A stretch of DNA of 44,744 nucleotides, taken from a virus. The position numbers and the translations under genes are program-made. The stretch lies in the IMG/VR virus record IMGVR_UViG_3300025324_000016, positions 1 through 44,744 of that record. One strand, given 5' to 3'. Positions 6,986-13,081 of this stretch are shown here, in pieces. The notes beneath the pieces were generated by a model, which was given only the letters and a program-made list of their open reading frames with translations, did not search any database and was not told where the DNA came from. The number at the start of each line of letters is the position of its first letter. Position 1 is the stretch's first letter.

Positions 6986-7351
6986 ATGGAAAAACGTAAA
7001 ATACCGACAGAAATGGTCATCGAAAGCGAGGAAAAAGGTAGGATTTCCGTTCACTCTAAAAAAGAGTACGATAACATCACGGCTATTAGTGCCAATCGAC
7101 ATAAAATCCAGGCCCGAAAAATCCTGGATGATATAAATGGCTCTTTTATCCTATGCGGCATCCAGAGGAAGGGTGATGAAATGGAAATCCATAATCTCGC
7201 AGCTATTGCAGGGTCGCCAGACGAAACCCTGGAATTAGTCAAAGCACTATCTGAATTAAACAAAAAAGTCACACTAAACGCTATGGAGAACACAATAGAA
7301 AACATCAAAGAGACGCTAGAAGAGGAGACAGAAAAAGATGGGCGGGACTAA
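6986..7351 (+). CDS. hypothetical protein
   Basis: A 121-residue protein with an AAAGGAG ribosome site. The first half looks beta-rich. The C-terminal ~50 residues are a Glu/Lys-rich amphipathic helix that may form a coiled coil. It overlaps the next gene by 14 bases. No family is recognised. Confidence 0.7.
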   Translation: MEKRKIPTEMVIESEEKGRISVHSKKEYDNITAISANRHKIQARKILDDINGSFILCGIQRKGDEMEIHNLAAIAGSPDETLELVKALSELNKKVTLNAMENTIENIKETLEEETEKDGRD

Positions 7352-7550
7352 AGCTGGAGGGCTTAAAGCTGCCGCCAGCAATAAAGCCCGATATGGTGCA
7401 AATTTCTATGTCATAATCGGAGGTATGGGCGGACGTGCCGGGCACACTGGCGGCTTTTACGCTAATCGCGACCTGGCCCGAGTTGCTGGTCGTAAGGGCG
7501 GCTTAAAGAGCCGACGCGGCCCCTCTAAGAAAGGACGTCAAAATGAGTAG
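7338..7550 (+). CDS. KGG-type small basic phage protein
   Basis: A 70-residue Gly/Lys/Arg-rich protein. It contains YGANFYVIIGGMGG, GHTGGF, and AGRKGG near the end, a layout common in small phage proteins with KGG-like repeats of unknown function. It overlaps both neighbours, so it is co-translated within the operon. The basic composition suggests nucleic-acid contact. Confidence 0.7.
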   Translation: MGGTKAGGLKAAASNKARYGANFYVIIGGMGGRAGHTGGFYANRDLARVAGRKGGLKSRRGPSKKGRQNE

Positions 7551-7731
7551 CGGTGAAAAGACCAAACGGACTATGATAAAAAAATACGGTTCGGAAAAAG
7601 CCTACCGCCAGCACATGCGTGAAATACGCCAACTTGTCAAACATATCCCAGGCGGAGCTTTTCGCGATAAGAAGTTCGCCAAAGAACAGAGCAAGCGAGC
7701 GCTAGAGATAAGGTGGGGCAAAAATGGGTAG
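7543..7731 (+). CDS. small basic protein
   Basis: A 62-residue, strongly basic protein starting inside the end of the KGG-type gene (AAGGACG ribosome site). It shows IKKYGSEKAYRQHMREI and a C-terminal ALEIRWGK, reminiscent of small phage proteins found beside KGG-type genes. Function is unknown. Confidence 0.65.
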   Translation: MSSGEKTKRTMIKKYGSEKAYRQHMREIRQLVKHIPGGAFRDKKFAKEQSKRALEIRWGKNG

Positions 7732-8386
7732 TATGACCATAAAATACGCCAGCCCTCTAGGCGAGTATTCGGAGAAATACGGTCAACGCTATTACGGCCA
7801 AGCCCATAGTGTAGACATGGACATCTCCTTCAACTTGATGAATCCCGTAAACTTCGAAGATGGCGATGAAATAGAATTTGAAGAAAAAGCCATCAGGGAA
7901 AAAGGTCCACAGAGCAAGAACCCGGGCGAGGAATACCTATTTCTCAGAAAAGTTAAAAAAGTCAGCGGTTCGCTAAGTTTACCCTCCATTAAGCCCGCGA
8001 TTAAAGAGAGCCCACCCTCCGCCGCTGTTCCTGAATACGAAGCTGGGACTAATGCTAGGTGGGCACTCAAACTGTCAGTAGACGCTTTCAAGAGTATCCT
8101 TGGGCGCGTCCCTGAAAGCGAGGAAGACCATGAAATGATTTTGGGTTTCGCTAACTGGCTACTTGAAGCATTTAGGGAGCTTAAGAACGGTGGTTCACAG
8201 GTTGGTAGCCGTGACGGTTCAACAGTGATTAAAGAGGCAAAATCCCAGCCCGCCACTAACCAGGAGTCTACTGGCCACGTTAAAGCCAAAGCTACGGCTG
8301 AAAGGCTACGGAAAAAAGGAGCGACTCAAGAAGAGATGAGCCCCGAGGCAGCTAACGAATTGCTCAACAGTTTAAAGGAGCAATAA
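7724..8386 (+). CDS. hypothetical two-domain protein, possibly DNA-binding
   Basis: A 220-residue protein. Residues 1-85 are beta-rich and acidic (an EFEEK...LFLRKVKKV pattern compatible with an OB-like barrel). Residues ~105-150 form a helical segment (ARWALKLSVDAF...MILGFANWLLEAF), followed by a flexible linker and a helical tail. This layout resembles single-strand-binding phage proteins, but I see no decisive motif. ATG 7733 is an alternative start. It overlaps the previous gene. Confidence 0.65.
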   Translation: MGSMTIKYASPLGEYSEKYGQRYYGQAHSVDMDISFNLMNPVNFEDGDEIEFEEKAIREKGPQSKNPGEEYLFLRKVKKVSGSLSLPSIKPAIKESPPSAAVPEYEAGTNARWALKLSVDAFKSILGRVPESEEDHEMILGFANWLLEAFRELKNGGSQVGSRDGSTVIKEAKSQPATNQESTGHVKAKATAERLRKKGATQEEMSPEAANELLNSLKEQ

Positions 8387-8686
8387 ATGACGAAGAGTAA
8401 ACAACTGGATGACTTTGAAGCCGAAGCTGAGAAGATATTTAAGTTTAAGGCAGGTGAAATGACTGGTTTCTTGATAGCCAATCCCCCAGACCTAGAAGAT
8501 AGACTCCAAGCAACTACCAAAGAAGCTACTCAAGCCCTCCTAGAAGCTCACCACAAAGCAGTAGCGGCAGAATTGGAGGGATTGATAGACAACTTTTCAG
8601 GAACGCCGAAAGGTTGGGAAACTAAGGTTATTGTCCCTCGCTGGGTATTAGACCAACGCCTAGAGCAACTAAAAGGAGGTGAATGA
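8387..8686 (+). CDS. hypothetical helical protein
   Basis: A 99-residue Glu/Lys/Ala-rich helical protein. Its AAAGGAG ribosome site is in the tail of the previous gene. Its TGA overlaps the start of a 19-codon frame (ATGA at 8683-8686). No family is recognised. Confidence 0.7.
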   Translation: MTKSKQLDDFEAEAEKIFKFKAGEMTGFLIANPPDLEDRLQATTKEATQALLEAHHKAVAAELEGLIDNFSGTPKGWETKVIVPRWVLDQRLEQLKGGE

Positions 8687-8742
8687 TGGGTTGTATTGAT
8701 TGGGAACGAAAGATAAGAGCAGAAAGTTTTGGTTATGACTAA
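8683..8742 (+). CDS. possible 19-residue micro-protein
   Basis: ATG at 8683 has a near-perfect AAGGAGGT ribosome site at 8673-8680. The frame runs 19 codons to a TAA that overlaps the ATG of the next gene (8735). The strong site and overlaps on both sides suggest it is translated, at least as a coupling element. Confidence 0.4.
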   Translation: MMGCIDWERKIRAESFGYD

Positions 8743-9040
8743 CCCCGCCCCAAAGAGGGATGATATAGAGGAGTTGGCTGAAAAGCTACATAAGTGGTAT
8801 TTGGAAATTGTGGCTCGGTTAAAACCTGCATCTTATAATCCCGAAGCGCAAAAACCATACAATGAACTTACTAGCCAGCAACAAGAAATAGATAGATACA
8901 TAGCCAGTAAAGTCCTCGCTTACTTTGAAAGCTTAGTGCCGGAGAAAATACCCGACCCAGACAAAGAATATAGCCAACATTATTGTTGGAATAACGCCAT
9001 AGACCAATTCCATAAGAATGTAAGGAGGTCTGATGGGTAA
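8735..9040 (+). CDS. hypothetical protein
   Basis: A 101-residue helical protein. I chose ATG 8735, which overlaps the end of the 19-codon frame; a TTG at 8729 would add two residues. It contains several aromatic and Glu residues (EKLHKWYLEIV) and no known motif. Its end overlaps the next short gene by 8 bases. Confidence 0.65.
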   Translation: MTNPAPKRDDIEELAEKLHKWYLEIVARLKPASYNPEAQKPYNELTSQQQEIDRYIASKVLAYFESLVPEKIPDPDKEYSQHYCWNNAIDQFHKNVRRSDG

Positions 9041-9206
9041 GAAGCAGTTGGAACTCTTGAGGGCAGCTATTGAAGCCGACATACAGGCAGCACTTTACCG
9101 AGCAATAAAACCAGAAAGTATGGAGTTTTGGATAAGAAAGTCTGAAAAACTCTGGCAAGAGTTACTTAAGCCCCCTAAATCTAACCAACGAATGGAGAAG
9201 GAGTGA
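9033..9206 (+). CDS. 57-residue hypothetical protein
   Basis: ATG at 9033 preceded by TAAGGAGG (9021-9028). The product is a 57-residue, helical, charged protein (LELLRAAIEADIQAALYRAI start). It overlaps both the previous gene and the following micro-ORF. No family is recognised. Confidence 0.55.
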   Translation: MGKKQLELLRAAIEADIQAALYRAIKPESMEFWIRKSEKLWQELLKPPKSNQRMEKE

Positions 9207-9262
9207 TGAACTTAATAATAAATCCGGGTGTAGTAAAAGCGATGAGTAGAACCGTTCGCTAA
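9206..9262 (+). CDS. possible 18-residue micro-ORF
   Basis: ATG at 9206 overlaps the previous TGA. An AAGGAG lies only three bases upstream, closer than ideal. The frame is 18 codons. It may be a coupling relic and not a functional peptide. Confidence 0.25.
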   Translation: MNLIINPGVVKAMSRTVR

Positions 9263-9281
9263 ATAATTTTAAGGAGATAAT

Positions 9282-9671
9282 ATGGAAGACAATAAATATG
9301 AGGACGTAAAAATCGCAATGATGGTAATCGGGATAATAGTTCTGGCGCTAATCTTACTAGCTGGCTTGTGGGCTGGCACTAAGTCTATCGCTCGCTGGCA
9401 GAAACGAGCCGACGCCCAAAACCAAGTAACCCTGAACGAGATACAGATTAGACAGACTGGGCAGCTTGTAGAGGTACAAAAACAGCAAGCCAAAATACGA
9501 ATTGAGGAAGCCAAGGGTATCGCCGAAAGCCAACGCCTAATCAATAACACCTTAACACCCCTATACCTGCAACACGAAGCCATACAAGCCCAAGAGAGCC
9601 AAAGCAACAAGATAATCTATGTACCTTCCGGCAATCAAGGCATACCGCTAGTGCAAACCGTGAATCCCTAA
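9282..9671 (+). CDS. membrane-anchored protein with SPFH-tail-like helix
   Basis: A 129-residue protein with an AAGGAG ribosome site. Residues ~10-31 form one hydrophobic membrane segment. The rest is a Gln/Glu/Ala-rich helix (VQKQQAKIRIEEAKGIAESQRLINNTLTP in three parts) ending in IYVPSG and a Gly/Pro tail. The order 'EA-G-AE-QR, then -LTP-YLQ-, then -YVPSG-' resembles the C-terminal part of SPFH/band-7 proteins without the SPFH domain. It could scaffold a membrane complex. Similarity is judged by eye only. Confidence 0.7.
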   Translation: MEDNKYEDVKIAMMVIGIIVLALILLAGLWAGTKSIARWQKRADAQNQVTLNEIQIRQTGQLVEVQKQQAKIRIEEAKGIAESQRLINNTLTPLYLQHEAIQAQESQSNKIIYVPSGNQGIPLVQTVNP

Positions 9672-9710
9672 TGACCCAAGAGAAAAGTGAATAATAAAGG
9701 AACTTAGGGA

Positions 9711-9908
9711 ATGACCAAGATTGACCTGCGAGCTGCTGGCAAGGGCTGGAACAAGAATGGCTATTTAGGTGACGGGTATTACGCTCGTTACACCCTAAGA
9801 CATTATTGGGCCAACCGCAACCGTTGTACTTGGTGTGGCAAATCGGTAGAGAAGCCCTTGACAGTCCACGCCCCTTGCGCTGAAATCAAGCGAAAGATGC
9901 AGAGATGA
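9711..9908 (+). CDS. small zinc-ribbon-like protein
   Basis: A 65-residue protein. Cys39 and Cys42 (CTWC) plus His53 and Cys56 could hold a zinc ion. The N-terminus is basic and aromatic. Its ribosome-site region (AAAGGAA) is part of a 20-base sequence repeated exactly at 35963-35982. Its stop overlaps the next start. Confidence 0.65.
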   Translation: MTKIDLRAAGKGWNKNGYLGDGYYARYTLRHYWANRNRCTWCGKSVEKPLTVHAPCAEIKRKMQR

Positions 9909-10168
9909 ATACCATTGAAATATGGGCCCCGAGATTCAAAGACGTCTATGGTGAAAAACGCAGCCCAGTGGTGTTAATAGCTCCCTATAAGGTGCAACCA
10001 GGCATGAATCGGATAATCTTCACCAAGACTATGACCGATAAGCAACTATTGATGGACGGCGCTAAGATTAAATCCTACCCCATGGAGAGCAATTCCAAAA
10101 TTGGCTGCTATGCGGTTCCTCTGAAGGATTTTGAAAAAGAAGACATTGGGCAAGAGAGATTATTGTGA
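9905..10168 (+). CDS. hypothetical protein
   Basis: An 87-residue protein starting in an ATGA overlap. It seems beta-rich with IEIWAPRFKD at the start and a central FTKTMTDKQLL. No cysteine cluster or signature is seen. Its position between a zinc-ribbon protein and an HNH protein suggests a nucleic-acid role, but nothing stronger. Confidence 0.6.
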   Translation: MNTIEIWAPRFKDVYGEKRSPVVLIAPYKVQPGMNRIIFTKTMTDKQLLMDGAKIKSYPMESNSKIGCYAVPLKDFEKEDIGQERLL

Positions 10169-10183
10169 GCTATACTCGGAAGG

Positions 10184-10546
10184 ATGAAGCTTGACAAGGC
10201 CGACCAGCTTTTCAGCCTATATATACGAACACGCGATAATTGGACCTGCCAACGTTGTGGTAGGGAATTTACGCCTCCCACCCGAGCCCTACACTGTAGC
10301 CATTTTCAGGGCAGAGGCAAAGAAAACACCCGCTTCGACCCGCTCAACGCCTGCGCGCTCTGTTATGGTTGTCACCGTTATCTCACCTCCCATCCTGCCG
10401 AGCACTATGAATTTCAAATTAAACGGCTCGGGCAAGAAACAGTCGATAAAATAATCCTGGCTTCCCATCTTTATAAAAAGAAAGACCGGAAACTGGAAGT
10501 CCTTTATTGGCGGAGACGCTTGACAGAAGAGTTCGGGGTAAAGTAA
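10184..10546 (+). CDS. HNH endonuclease-like (NinG-like) protein
   Basis: A 120-residue protein with a zinc-supported HNH layout: Cys22-x2-Cys25, an HCSH motif (H37-H40), FDPLNAC with Asn55, then Cys60-x2-Cys63-His64. This spacing is like that of lambda NinG/Rap-type and other small phage HNH proteins, which process recombination or packaging DNA. It is the last gene of the long rightward operon. A homing-endonuclease role is less likely, since it is not inside another gene. Confidence 0.8.
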   Translation: MKLDKADQLFSLYIRTRDNWTCQRCGREFTPPTRALHCSHFQGRGKENTRFDPLNACALCYGCHRYLTSHPAEHYEFQIKRLGQETVDKIILASHLYKKKDRKLEVLYWRRRLTEEFGVK

Positions 10547-10557
10547 ACTAATGGTAT

Positions 10558-10593
10558 CTATTTGGACTTCGTGAAAGAGACAAATAGTGTTTT
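10558..10593 (+). terminator. rightward terminator-like hairpin
   Basis: CTATTTG (10558-10564) pairs with CAAATAG (10581-10587), followed by TGTTTT. It lies 12 bases after the HNH gene stop and would end the rightward operon. TGGACTTCGTG in its loop recurs at 10625-10635. Confidence 0.5.
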
Positions 10594-10600
10594 ACAAAAG

Positions 10601-10623
10601 AAAAAGGCGCTAGATGTAGCGCC
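10601..10623 (-). terminator. leftward intrinsic terminator
   Basis: GGCGCT and AGCGCC (10606-10623) form a six-pair stem with a six-base loop. On the minus strand it is followed by TTTTTCTTTT, a good T-run. It would stop leftward transcription coming through the RNA locus. Confidence 0.6.
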
Positions 10624-10705
10624 CTGGACTTCGTGTTACTCTTATAGTAACAAATTGAAATCTTTTGTCAAGCCGTAACTTTACAAATTGATAGAAGGCA
10701 GTAGT

Positions 10706-10933
10706 GAGGGGTGGCGGAACAGGTAGACGCAGGACGTGTCGTGAGAATGAACTACGAGGAGCGTTCGTAGACACAGGTTGTGCGATAACCAGAGACCACA
10801 CCCACGCAATATTTGCGAGCGGGACACGACAACGGTACACGGTTAGTGGTCGCTCTTATGCCGTGCGAAGCTGACGCAACAGCCAGATGCCGTATTCACT
10901 CATTCATGCGAGGTGCAAATCCTCGCCCCCTCT
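10706..10933 (+). ncRNA. split tRNA-Leu-like element around a ~177-nt structured insert
   Basis: The 5' part reads like a tRNA-Leu start: GAGGGG, TG, then a D-arm with GCG (10714-10716) and CGC (10728-10730) around a GG-containing loop ending GGTAGA. The 3' part is a T-arm, GCGAGG-TGCAAAT-CCTCGC (10908-10926), followed by CCCCTC (10927-10932), which pairs with GAGGGG. Acceptor plus T-stem total 12 pairs, as in tRNA, but divided 6+6 and not 7+5. Between them lie hairpins: CTACGA/TCGTAG, GGTT/AACC with a 7-base loop, GACCAC/GTGGTC, CGCAA/TTGCG, CACGG/CCGTG, GCTG/CAGC. No CCA is encoded. It may be an intron-bearing tRNA, a tmRNA-like hybrid or part of a large RNA. No canonical group I core was seen. 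Confidence 0.5.
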
Positions 10934-10973
10934 CTCATGCTTTCTATCTCTAATCAACTACTCAAACGCTTAA

Positions 10974-11307
10974 GGCTGGGTGTCACAAAAACTATCGGTA
11001 GTACGGGCAACCGTGCGCTGTGCGGAATCAACCGAGCCCAGCCCTCTAAGTAACTCCCTTAGTGGAGTGCCGTGCTCTGCCTAAGTACCCCAACAGAGTG
11101 AGTAGTAGAGAGGGGCTTAGGTTGTATCAGATTTGAGTAATCAAGTGACGTTACAGGGGCTAAGCTCCTCGCTCCTGCTCATAGGCAACACGGCTTTTGG
11201 TAAGGGTTCTAGGTGAGTAAGGAAACGCGACTGGAAGCGGTAAGCGCAGGTGAAAAAACAAGCTCTCGGAATCCTGTAACGCCCCCAATCCCTAGACCCT
11301 TTACCAA
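10974..11307 (+). ncRNA. large pseudoknotted RNA candidate
   Basis: There is no plausible gene, but long complementary arms. GGCTGGG (10974-10980) pairs with CCCAGCC (11037-11043), enclosing ACTA-TCGG-TAGT and ACGG-GCAA-CCGT hairpins. ACTCC/GGAGT lies at 11053-11068. CCTAAG-ta-CCCC (11080-11091) pairs with GGGGCTTAGG (11112-11121). CGTTACAGG (11149-11157) pairs with CCTGTAACG (11273-11281). The 17-base arm at 11197-11213 pairs with 11291-11307 with one bulge on each side. The last two helices interlock, forming a pseudoknot. The density of helices resembles large phage RNAs such as GOLLD or ROOL, which also lie near tRNAs; class membership is untested. Confidence 0.55.
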
Positions 11308-11396
11308 GCTTCATTAAAAGTCCCTGATGTTGATGTAAAGCAATAATGAAACAGCTAAAGCCTCATAGCTCCGACCAAAAGGCTAAGGGGGAGGTA

Positions 11397-11425
11397 TTGA
11401 CAAGTTTTTACGTCTTTGATAAACT
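11397..11425 (+). promoter_or_regulatory. strong rightward promoter for ncRNA
   Basis: TTGACA (11397-11402), a 17-base spacer and TAAACT (11420-11425). The upstream context GAGGTATTGACAAG nearly matches the promoter at 4103. No gene follows for about 360 bases, but an intrinsic terminator does. Confidence 0.75.
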
Positions 11426-11431
11426 GTTATT

Positions 11432-11749
11432 AAGCACATTAACGTTAAGGGTCATTGGTCGTTTAATAACGGGGTTGCAGCCGTAGGACTACTAGGAGGC
11501 GGTGAAAGCCGTGCAAAGCCGGGAGAAGACAGAAGCTTCAGGCCGAGCGCCGATAAAAGCCAGGCAGAGAGCTTGCTCAATGCTACTAGTAAATGCCCGC
11601 CCCATAACAATCAACCTCAGTAAGGTGACTAAACATGGACTACTGCAAGCGGGATTCATGCCGGTGGAACAGCTGAAGAGCTGATTCCGGCCCAATGACT
11701 TGTTAATTTGCCCAAGCTTAGAAGAAACCTCAGTTCGCTGGGGTTTTTT
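11432..11749 (+). ncRNA. ~320-nt independently transcribed RNA
   Basis: Promoter at 11397-11425 and a strong terminator at 11726-11749 bracket about 318 bases with no convincing protein frame. Helices visible include CCCGC (11596-11600) with GCGGG (11649-11653), and a long hairpin at 11660-11691 with GCC, GGAA and CAGCT arms around a GAAG tetraloop. CGG-TGAAAG-CCG lies at 11500-11511. GTTATTAA (11426-11433) with TTAATAAC (11463-11470) flanks the 5' end. I do not recognise 6S, RNase P or tmRNA signatures. Confidence 0.6.
11726..11749 (+). terminator. intrinsic terminator with UUCG tetraloop
   Basis: AACCTCAG pairs with CTGGGGTT across a TTCG tetraloop and runs into TTTTTT. This is a very strong rho-independent terminator on the plus strand. 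Confidence 0.9.
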
Positions 11750-11753
11750 CATA

Positions 11754-11783
11754 TTGACAATTATCAGGCGTTAATGGTAGAAT
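11754..11783 (+). promoter_or_regulatory. rightward promoter with embedded operator motif
   Basis: TTGACA (11754-11759), an 18-base spacer and TAGAAT (11778-11783). GTTAATGGTA (11770-11779), the exact reverse of TACCATTAAC at 44731-44740, overlaps the -10 box. A GTG start lies six bases after the -10 box. Confidence 0.75.
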
Positions 11784-11789
11784 AGAGTT

Positions 11790-11924
11790 GTGATTCCTGA
11801 AGGTAAATTCCTAAAAAAAGGTTGGGCTAGCCGCGATGAGCAGCGAGAACGTCGTAAGGCTTATCGACAGCGCATCAAAGCTAAATTACGTAGGTTAGCC
11901 AGATTAAGGCTTGACTACAATTAG
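11790..11924 (+). CDS. 44-residue basic protein, leaderless start
   Basis: GTG at 11790 is exactly where transcription should begin (seven bases after TAGAAT), and no ribosome site precedes it, so the mRNA is predicted leaderless. The product is 44 residues and very basic: an Arg/Lys-rich helix (RDEQRERRKAYRQRIKAKLRRLARLRL in pieces) with few other residue types. It could bind nucleic acid or membrane. It lies just after the RNA locus and before the CHAP gene. No family is recognised. Confidence 0.55.
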   Translation: MIPEGKFLKKGWASRDEQRERRKAYRQRIKAKLRRLARLRLDYN

Positions 11925-11973
11925 TAGGGGCTTGGTAAAATGGTCGGGTTGCTTTAAATAAGGATAACAATAA

Positions 11974-12002
11974 GCTAGATTGCAGAAGCGGCAGGCTCTA
12001 GC
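11974..12002 (+). promoter_or_regulatory. hairpin upstream of CHAP gene
   Basis: GCTAGA (11974-11979) pairs with TCTAGC (11997-12002). It sits where the open frame of the CHAP protein begins, so it may control or hide the true start. No gene is seen in 11925-12001. Confidence 0.35.
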
Positions 12003-12088
12003 GACTCATTAGTAAGAAACCTGGAACAATTTGGTACTATGAAGACCTGCCTAAGAAAATCAAATCTAAGGTAAAGAAGCCCTTTGAA

Positions 12089-12877
12089 TTGCCGAACTTC
12101 CAAGGGATATCAAGGACTGCCCACAAATTTAGTGCTTTGAGCCGCAAGGTTGGGAAGGGCTTGCGTCCGCCGTCCACCAAGTTATATAATAAGATTTGTT
12201 CCGGGCTAGCCACCGGCAAGCGTTTAGCGAGCCGAACGGGTAAGCTAAGACCTAAGCGTTTGAATGCGGACAGTTGGCGACTGCTTCCCCGGACCAGAGC
12301 CACCAAAGAGACTTTTAGAAGACTCGTGCGGTGGCTCTCTATTTTTTATAAAAGACTAACCAAGCCCCATCTTCCACTCTTCTACTTGATTTTAACAATT
12401 ATCGGCTTGTTGGTGTGGTTCAGCGTCCAGGTCGGCGCTGAAAGTATCAGGTTAGACAACCCCACCCCCTATAAAGCCCCTGTAAGCCCTCTGAAGCCCC
12501 TAGAATCAACGAAGCTGGTGGAGCAGTCTATCTTAGCTGCAATCATCAAACAGCCCAAATGGGGGTCTTGTGGTACGTCAGGCTACTTAGGAGGGCAGTG
12601 CGTCTACGGGATTGCCAAGTGGATTTGCGTACCTCAGAATATGGGTAACGCTAACGAGTGGGACGAGTACGCCAGAAGGAATGGGATTACAGTATCAAGC
12701 GTACCCAAGATTGGTTCGGTAGCCCAATCTGACGCTGGTCGGTACGGCCATGTAACTCTGGTGCTAAAAGTTGAAGGCGGTAGTGTTTACACACGGGGTA
12801 TGAACGAGGCCGGGCCGTGGAGTATTAGGGAGAGCTGGTCACCTGTATCGAGTTTTGAGTATATCTATTTCAATTAG
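12089..12877 (+). CDS. membrane-anchored CHAP-domain peptidoglycan hydrolase
   Basis: A 262-residue protein from TTG 12089. Residues 1-95 are Lys/Arg-rich. A hydrophobic membrane segment spans ~96-115. A linker follows, and a CHAP domain fills ~145-262. The likely catalytic Cys is C171 in GGQCVYG and the His is H221 in GRYGHV. CHAP domains cut peptidoglycan peptides or amide bonds. With a basic N-terminus inside and the enzyme outside, it is not a plain cytosolic endolysin; it may be a membrane-tethered lysin or secreted effector. The frame stays open upstream to 12002 with sensible protein (an ISKKPGTIWYYEDLPKK segment), so an ATT (12008) or CTG (12047) start is possible. No convincing ribosome site is seen. 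Confidence 0.8.
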   Translation: MPNFQGISRTAHKFSALSRKVGKGLRPPSTKLYNKICSGLATGKRLASRTGKLRPKRLNADSWRLLPRTRATKETFRRLVRWLSIFYKRLTKPHLPLFYLILTIIGLLVWFSVQVGAESIRLDNPTPYKAPVSPLKPLESTKLVEQSILAAIIKQPKWGSCGTSGYLGGQCVYGIAKWICVPQNMGNANEWDEYARRNGITVSSVPKIGSVAQSDAGRYGHVTLVLKVEGGSVYTRGMNEAGPWSIRESWSPVSSFEYIYFN

Positions 12878-12880
12878 GCA

Positions 12881-12886
12881 TATAAT
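12881..12886 (+). promoter_or_regulatory. -10 box close to start codon
   Basis: A perfect TATAAT lies nine bases before the ATG at 12896, with no ribosome site between. The best -35 (TTGAGT, 12855-12860) has a long spacer, so the promoter is only moderately supported. Confidence 0.4.
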
Positions 12887-12895
12887 GTATTTATT

Positions 12896-13081
12896 ATGCC
12901 CCGCAAAGAGAAGCAGAACGTCTTTGACGCTCTTGAACAGGCCAGGGAGGACTGGTTAGAGGCGGATAACCAACTGGACAAAGAACGCCAGATGATAGCT
13001 ATAGACGCTTTATTAGATGTAGCTACCAAAGCCGGTTACTTGGCGGTTGAGGGTTCGGGCTTGTCTAAAGGTGTTTCGTAA
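12896..13081 (+). CDS. small acidic hypothetical protein
   Basis: A 61-residue acidic helical protein. There is no ribosome site, and a TATAAT ends nine bases before the ATG, so the transcript would be leaderless or nearly so. It is the last rightward gene. Its end overlaps the end of the convergent leftward gene by 46 bases. No family is recognised. Confidence 0.55.
   Translation: MPRKEKQNVFDALEQAREDWLEADNQLDKERQMIAIDALLDVATKAGYLAVEGSGLSKGVS

Noticed and set aside
10191-10454. Alternative plus-strand frame inside the HNH gene
   Set aside because: Overlaps the zinc/HNH motif gene in another frame, with no ribosome site or motif.
10706-10933. Ordinary tRNA-Leu gene or standard tmRNA
   Set aside because: The halves are ~177 bases apart without a recognisable anticodon arm, and tmRNA lacks such a D-arm; kept only as a tRNA-like element.
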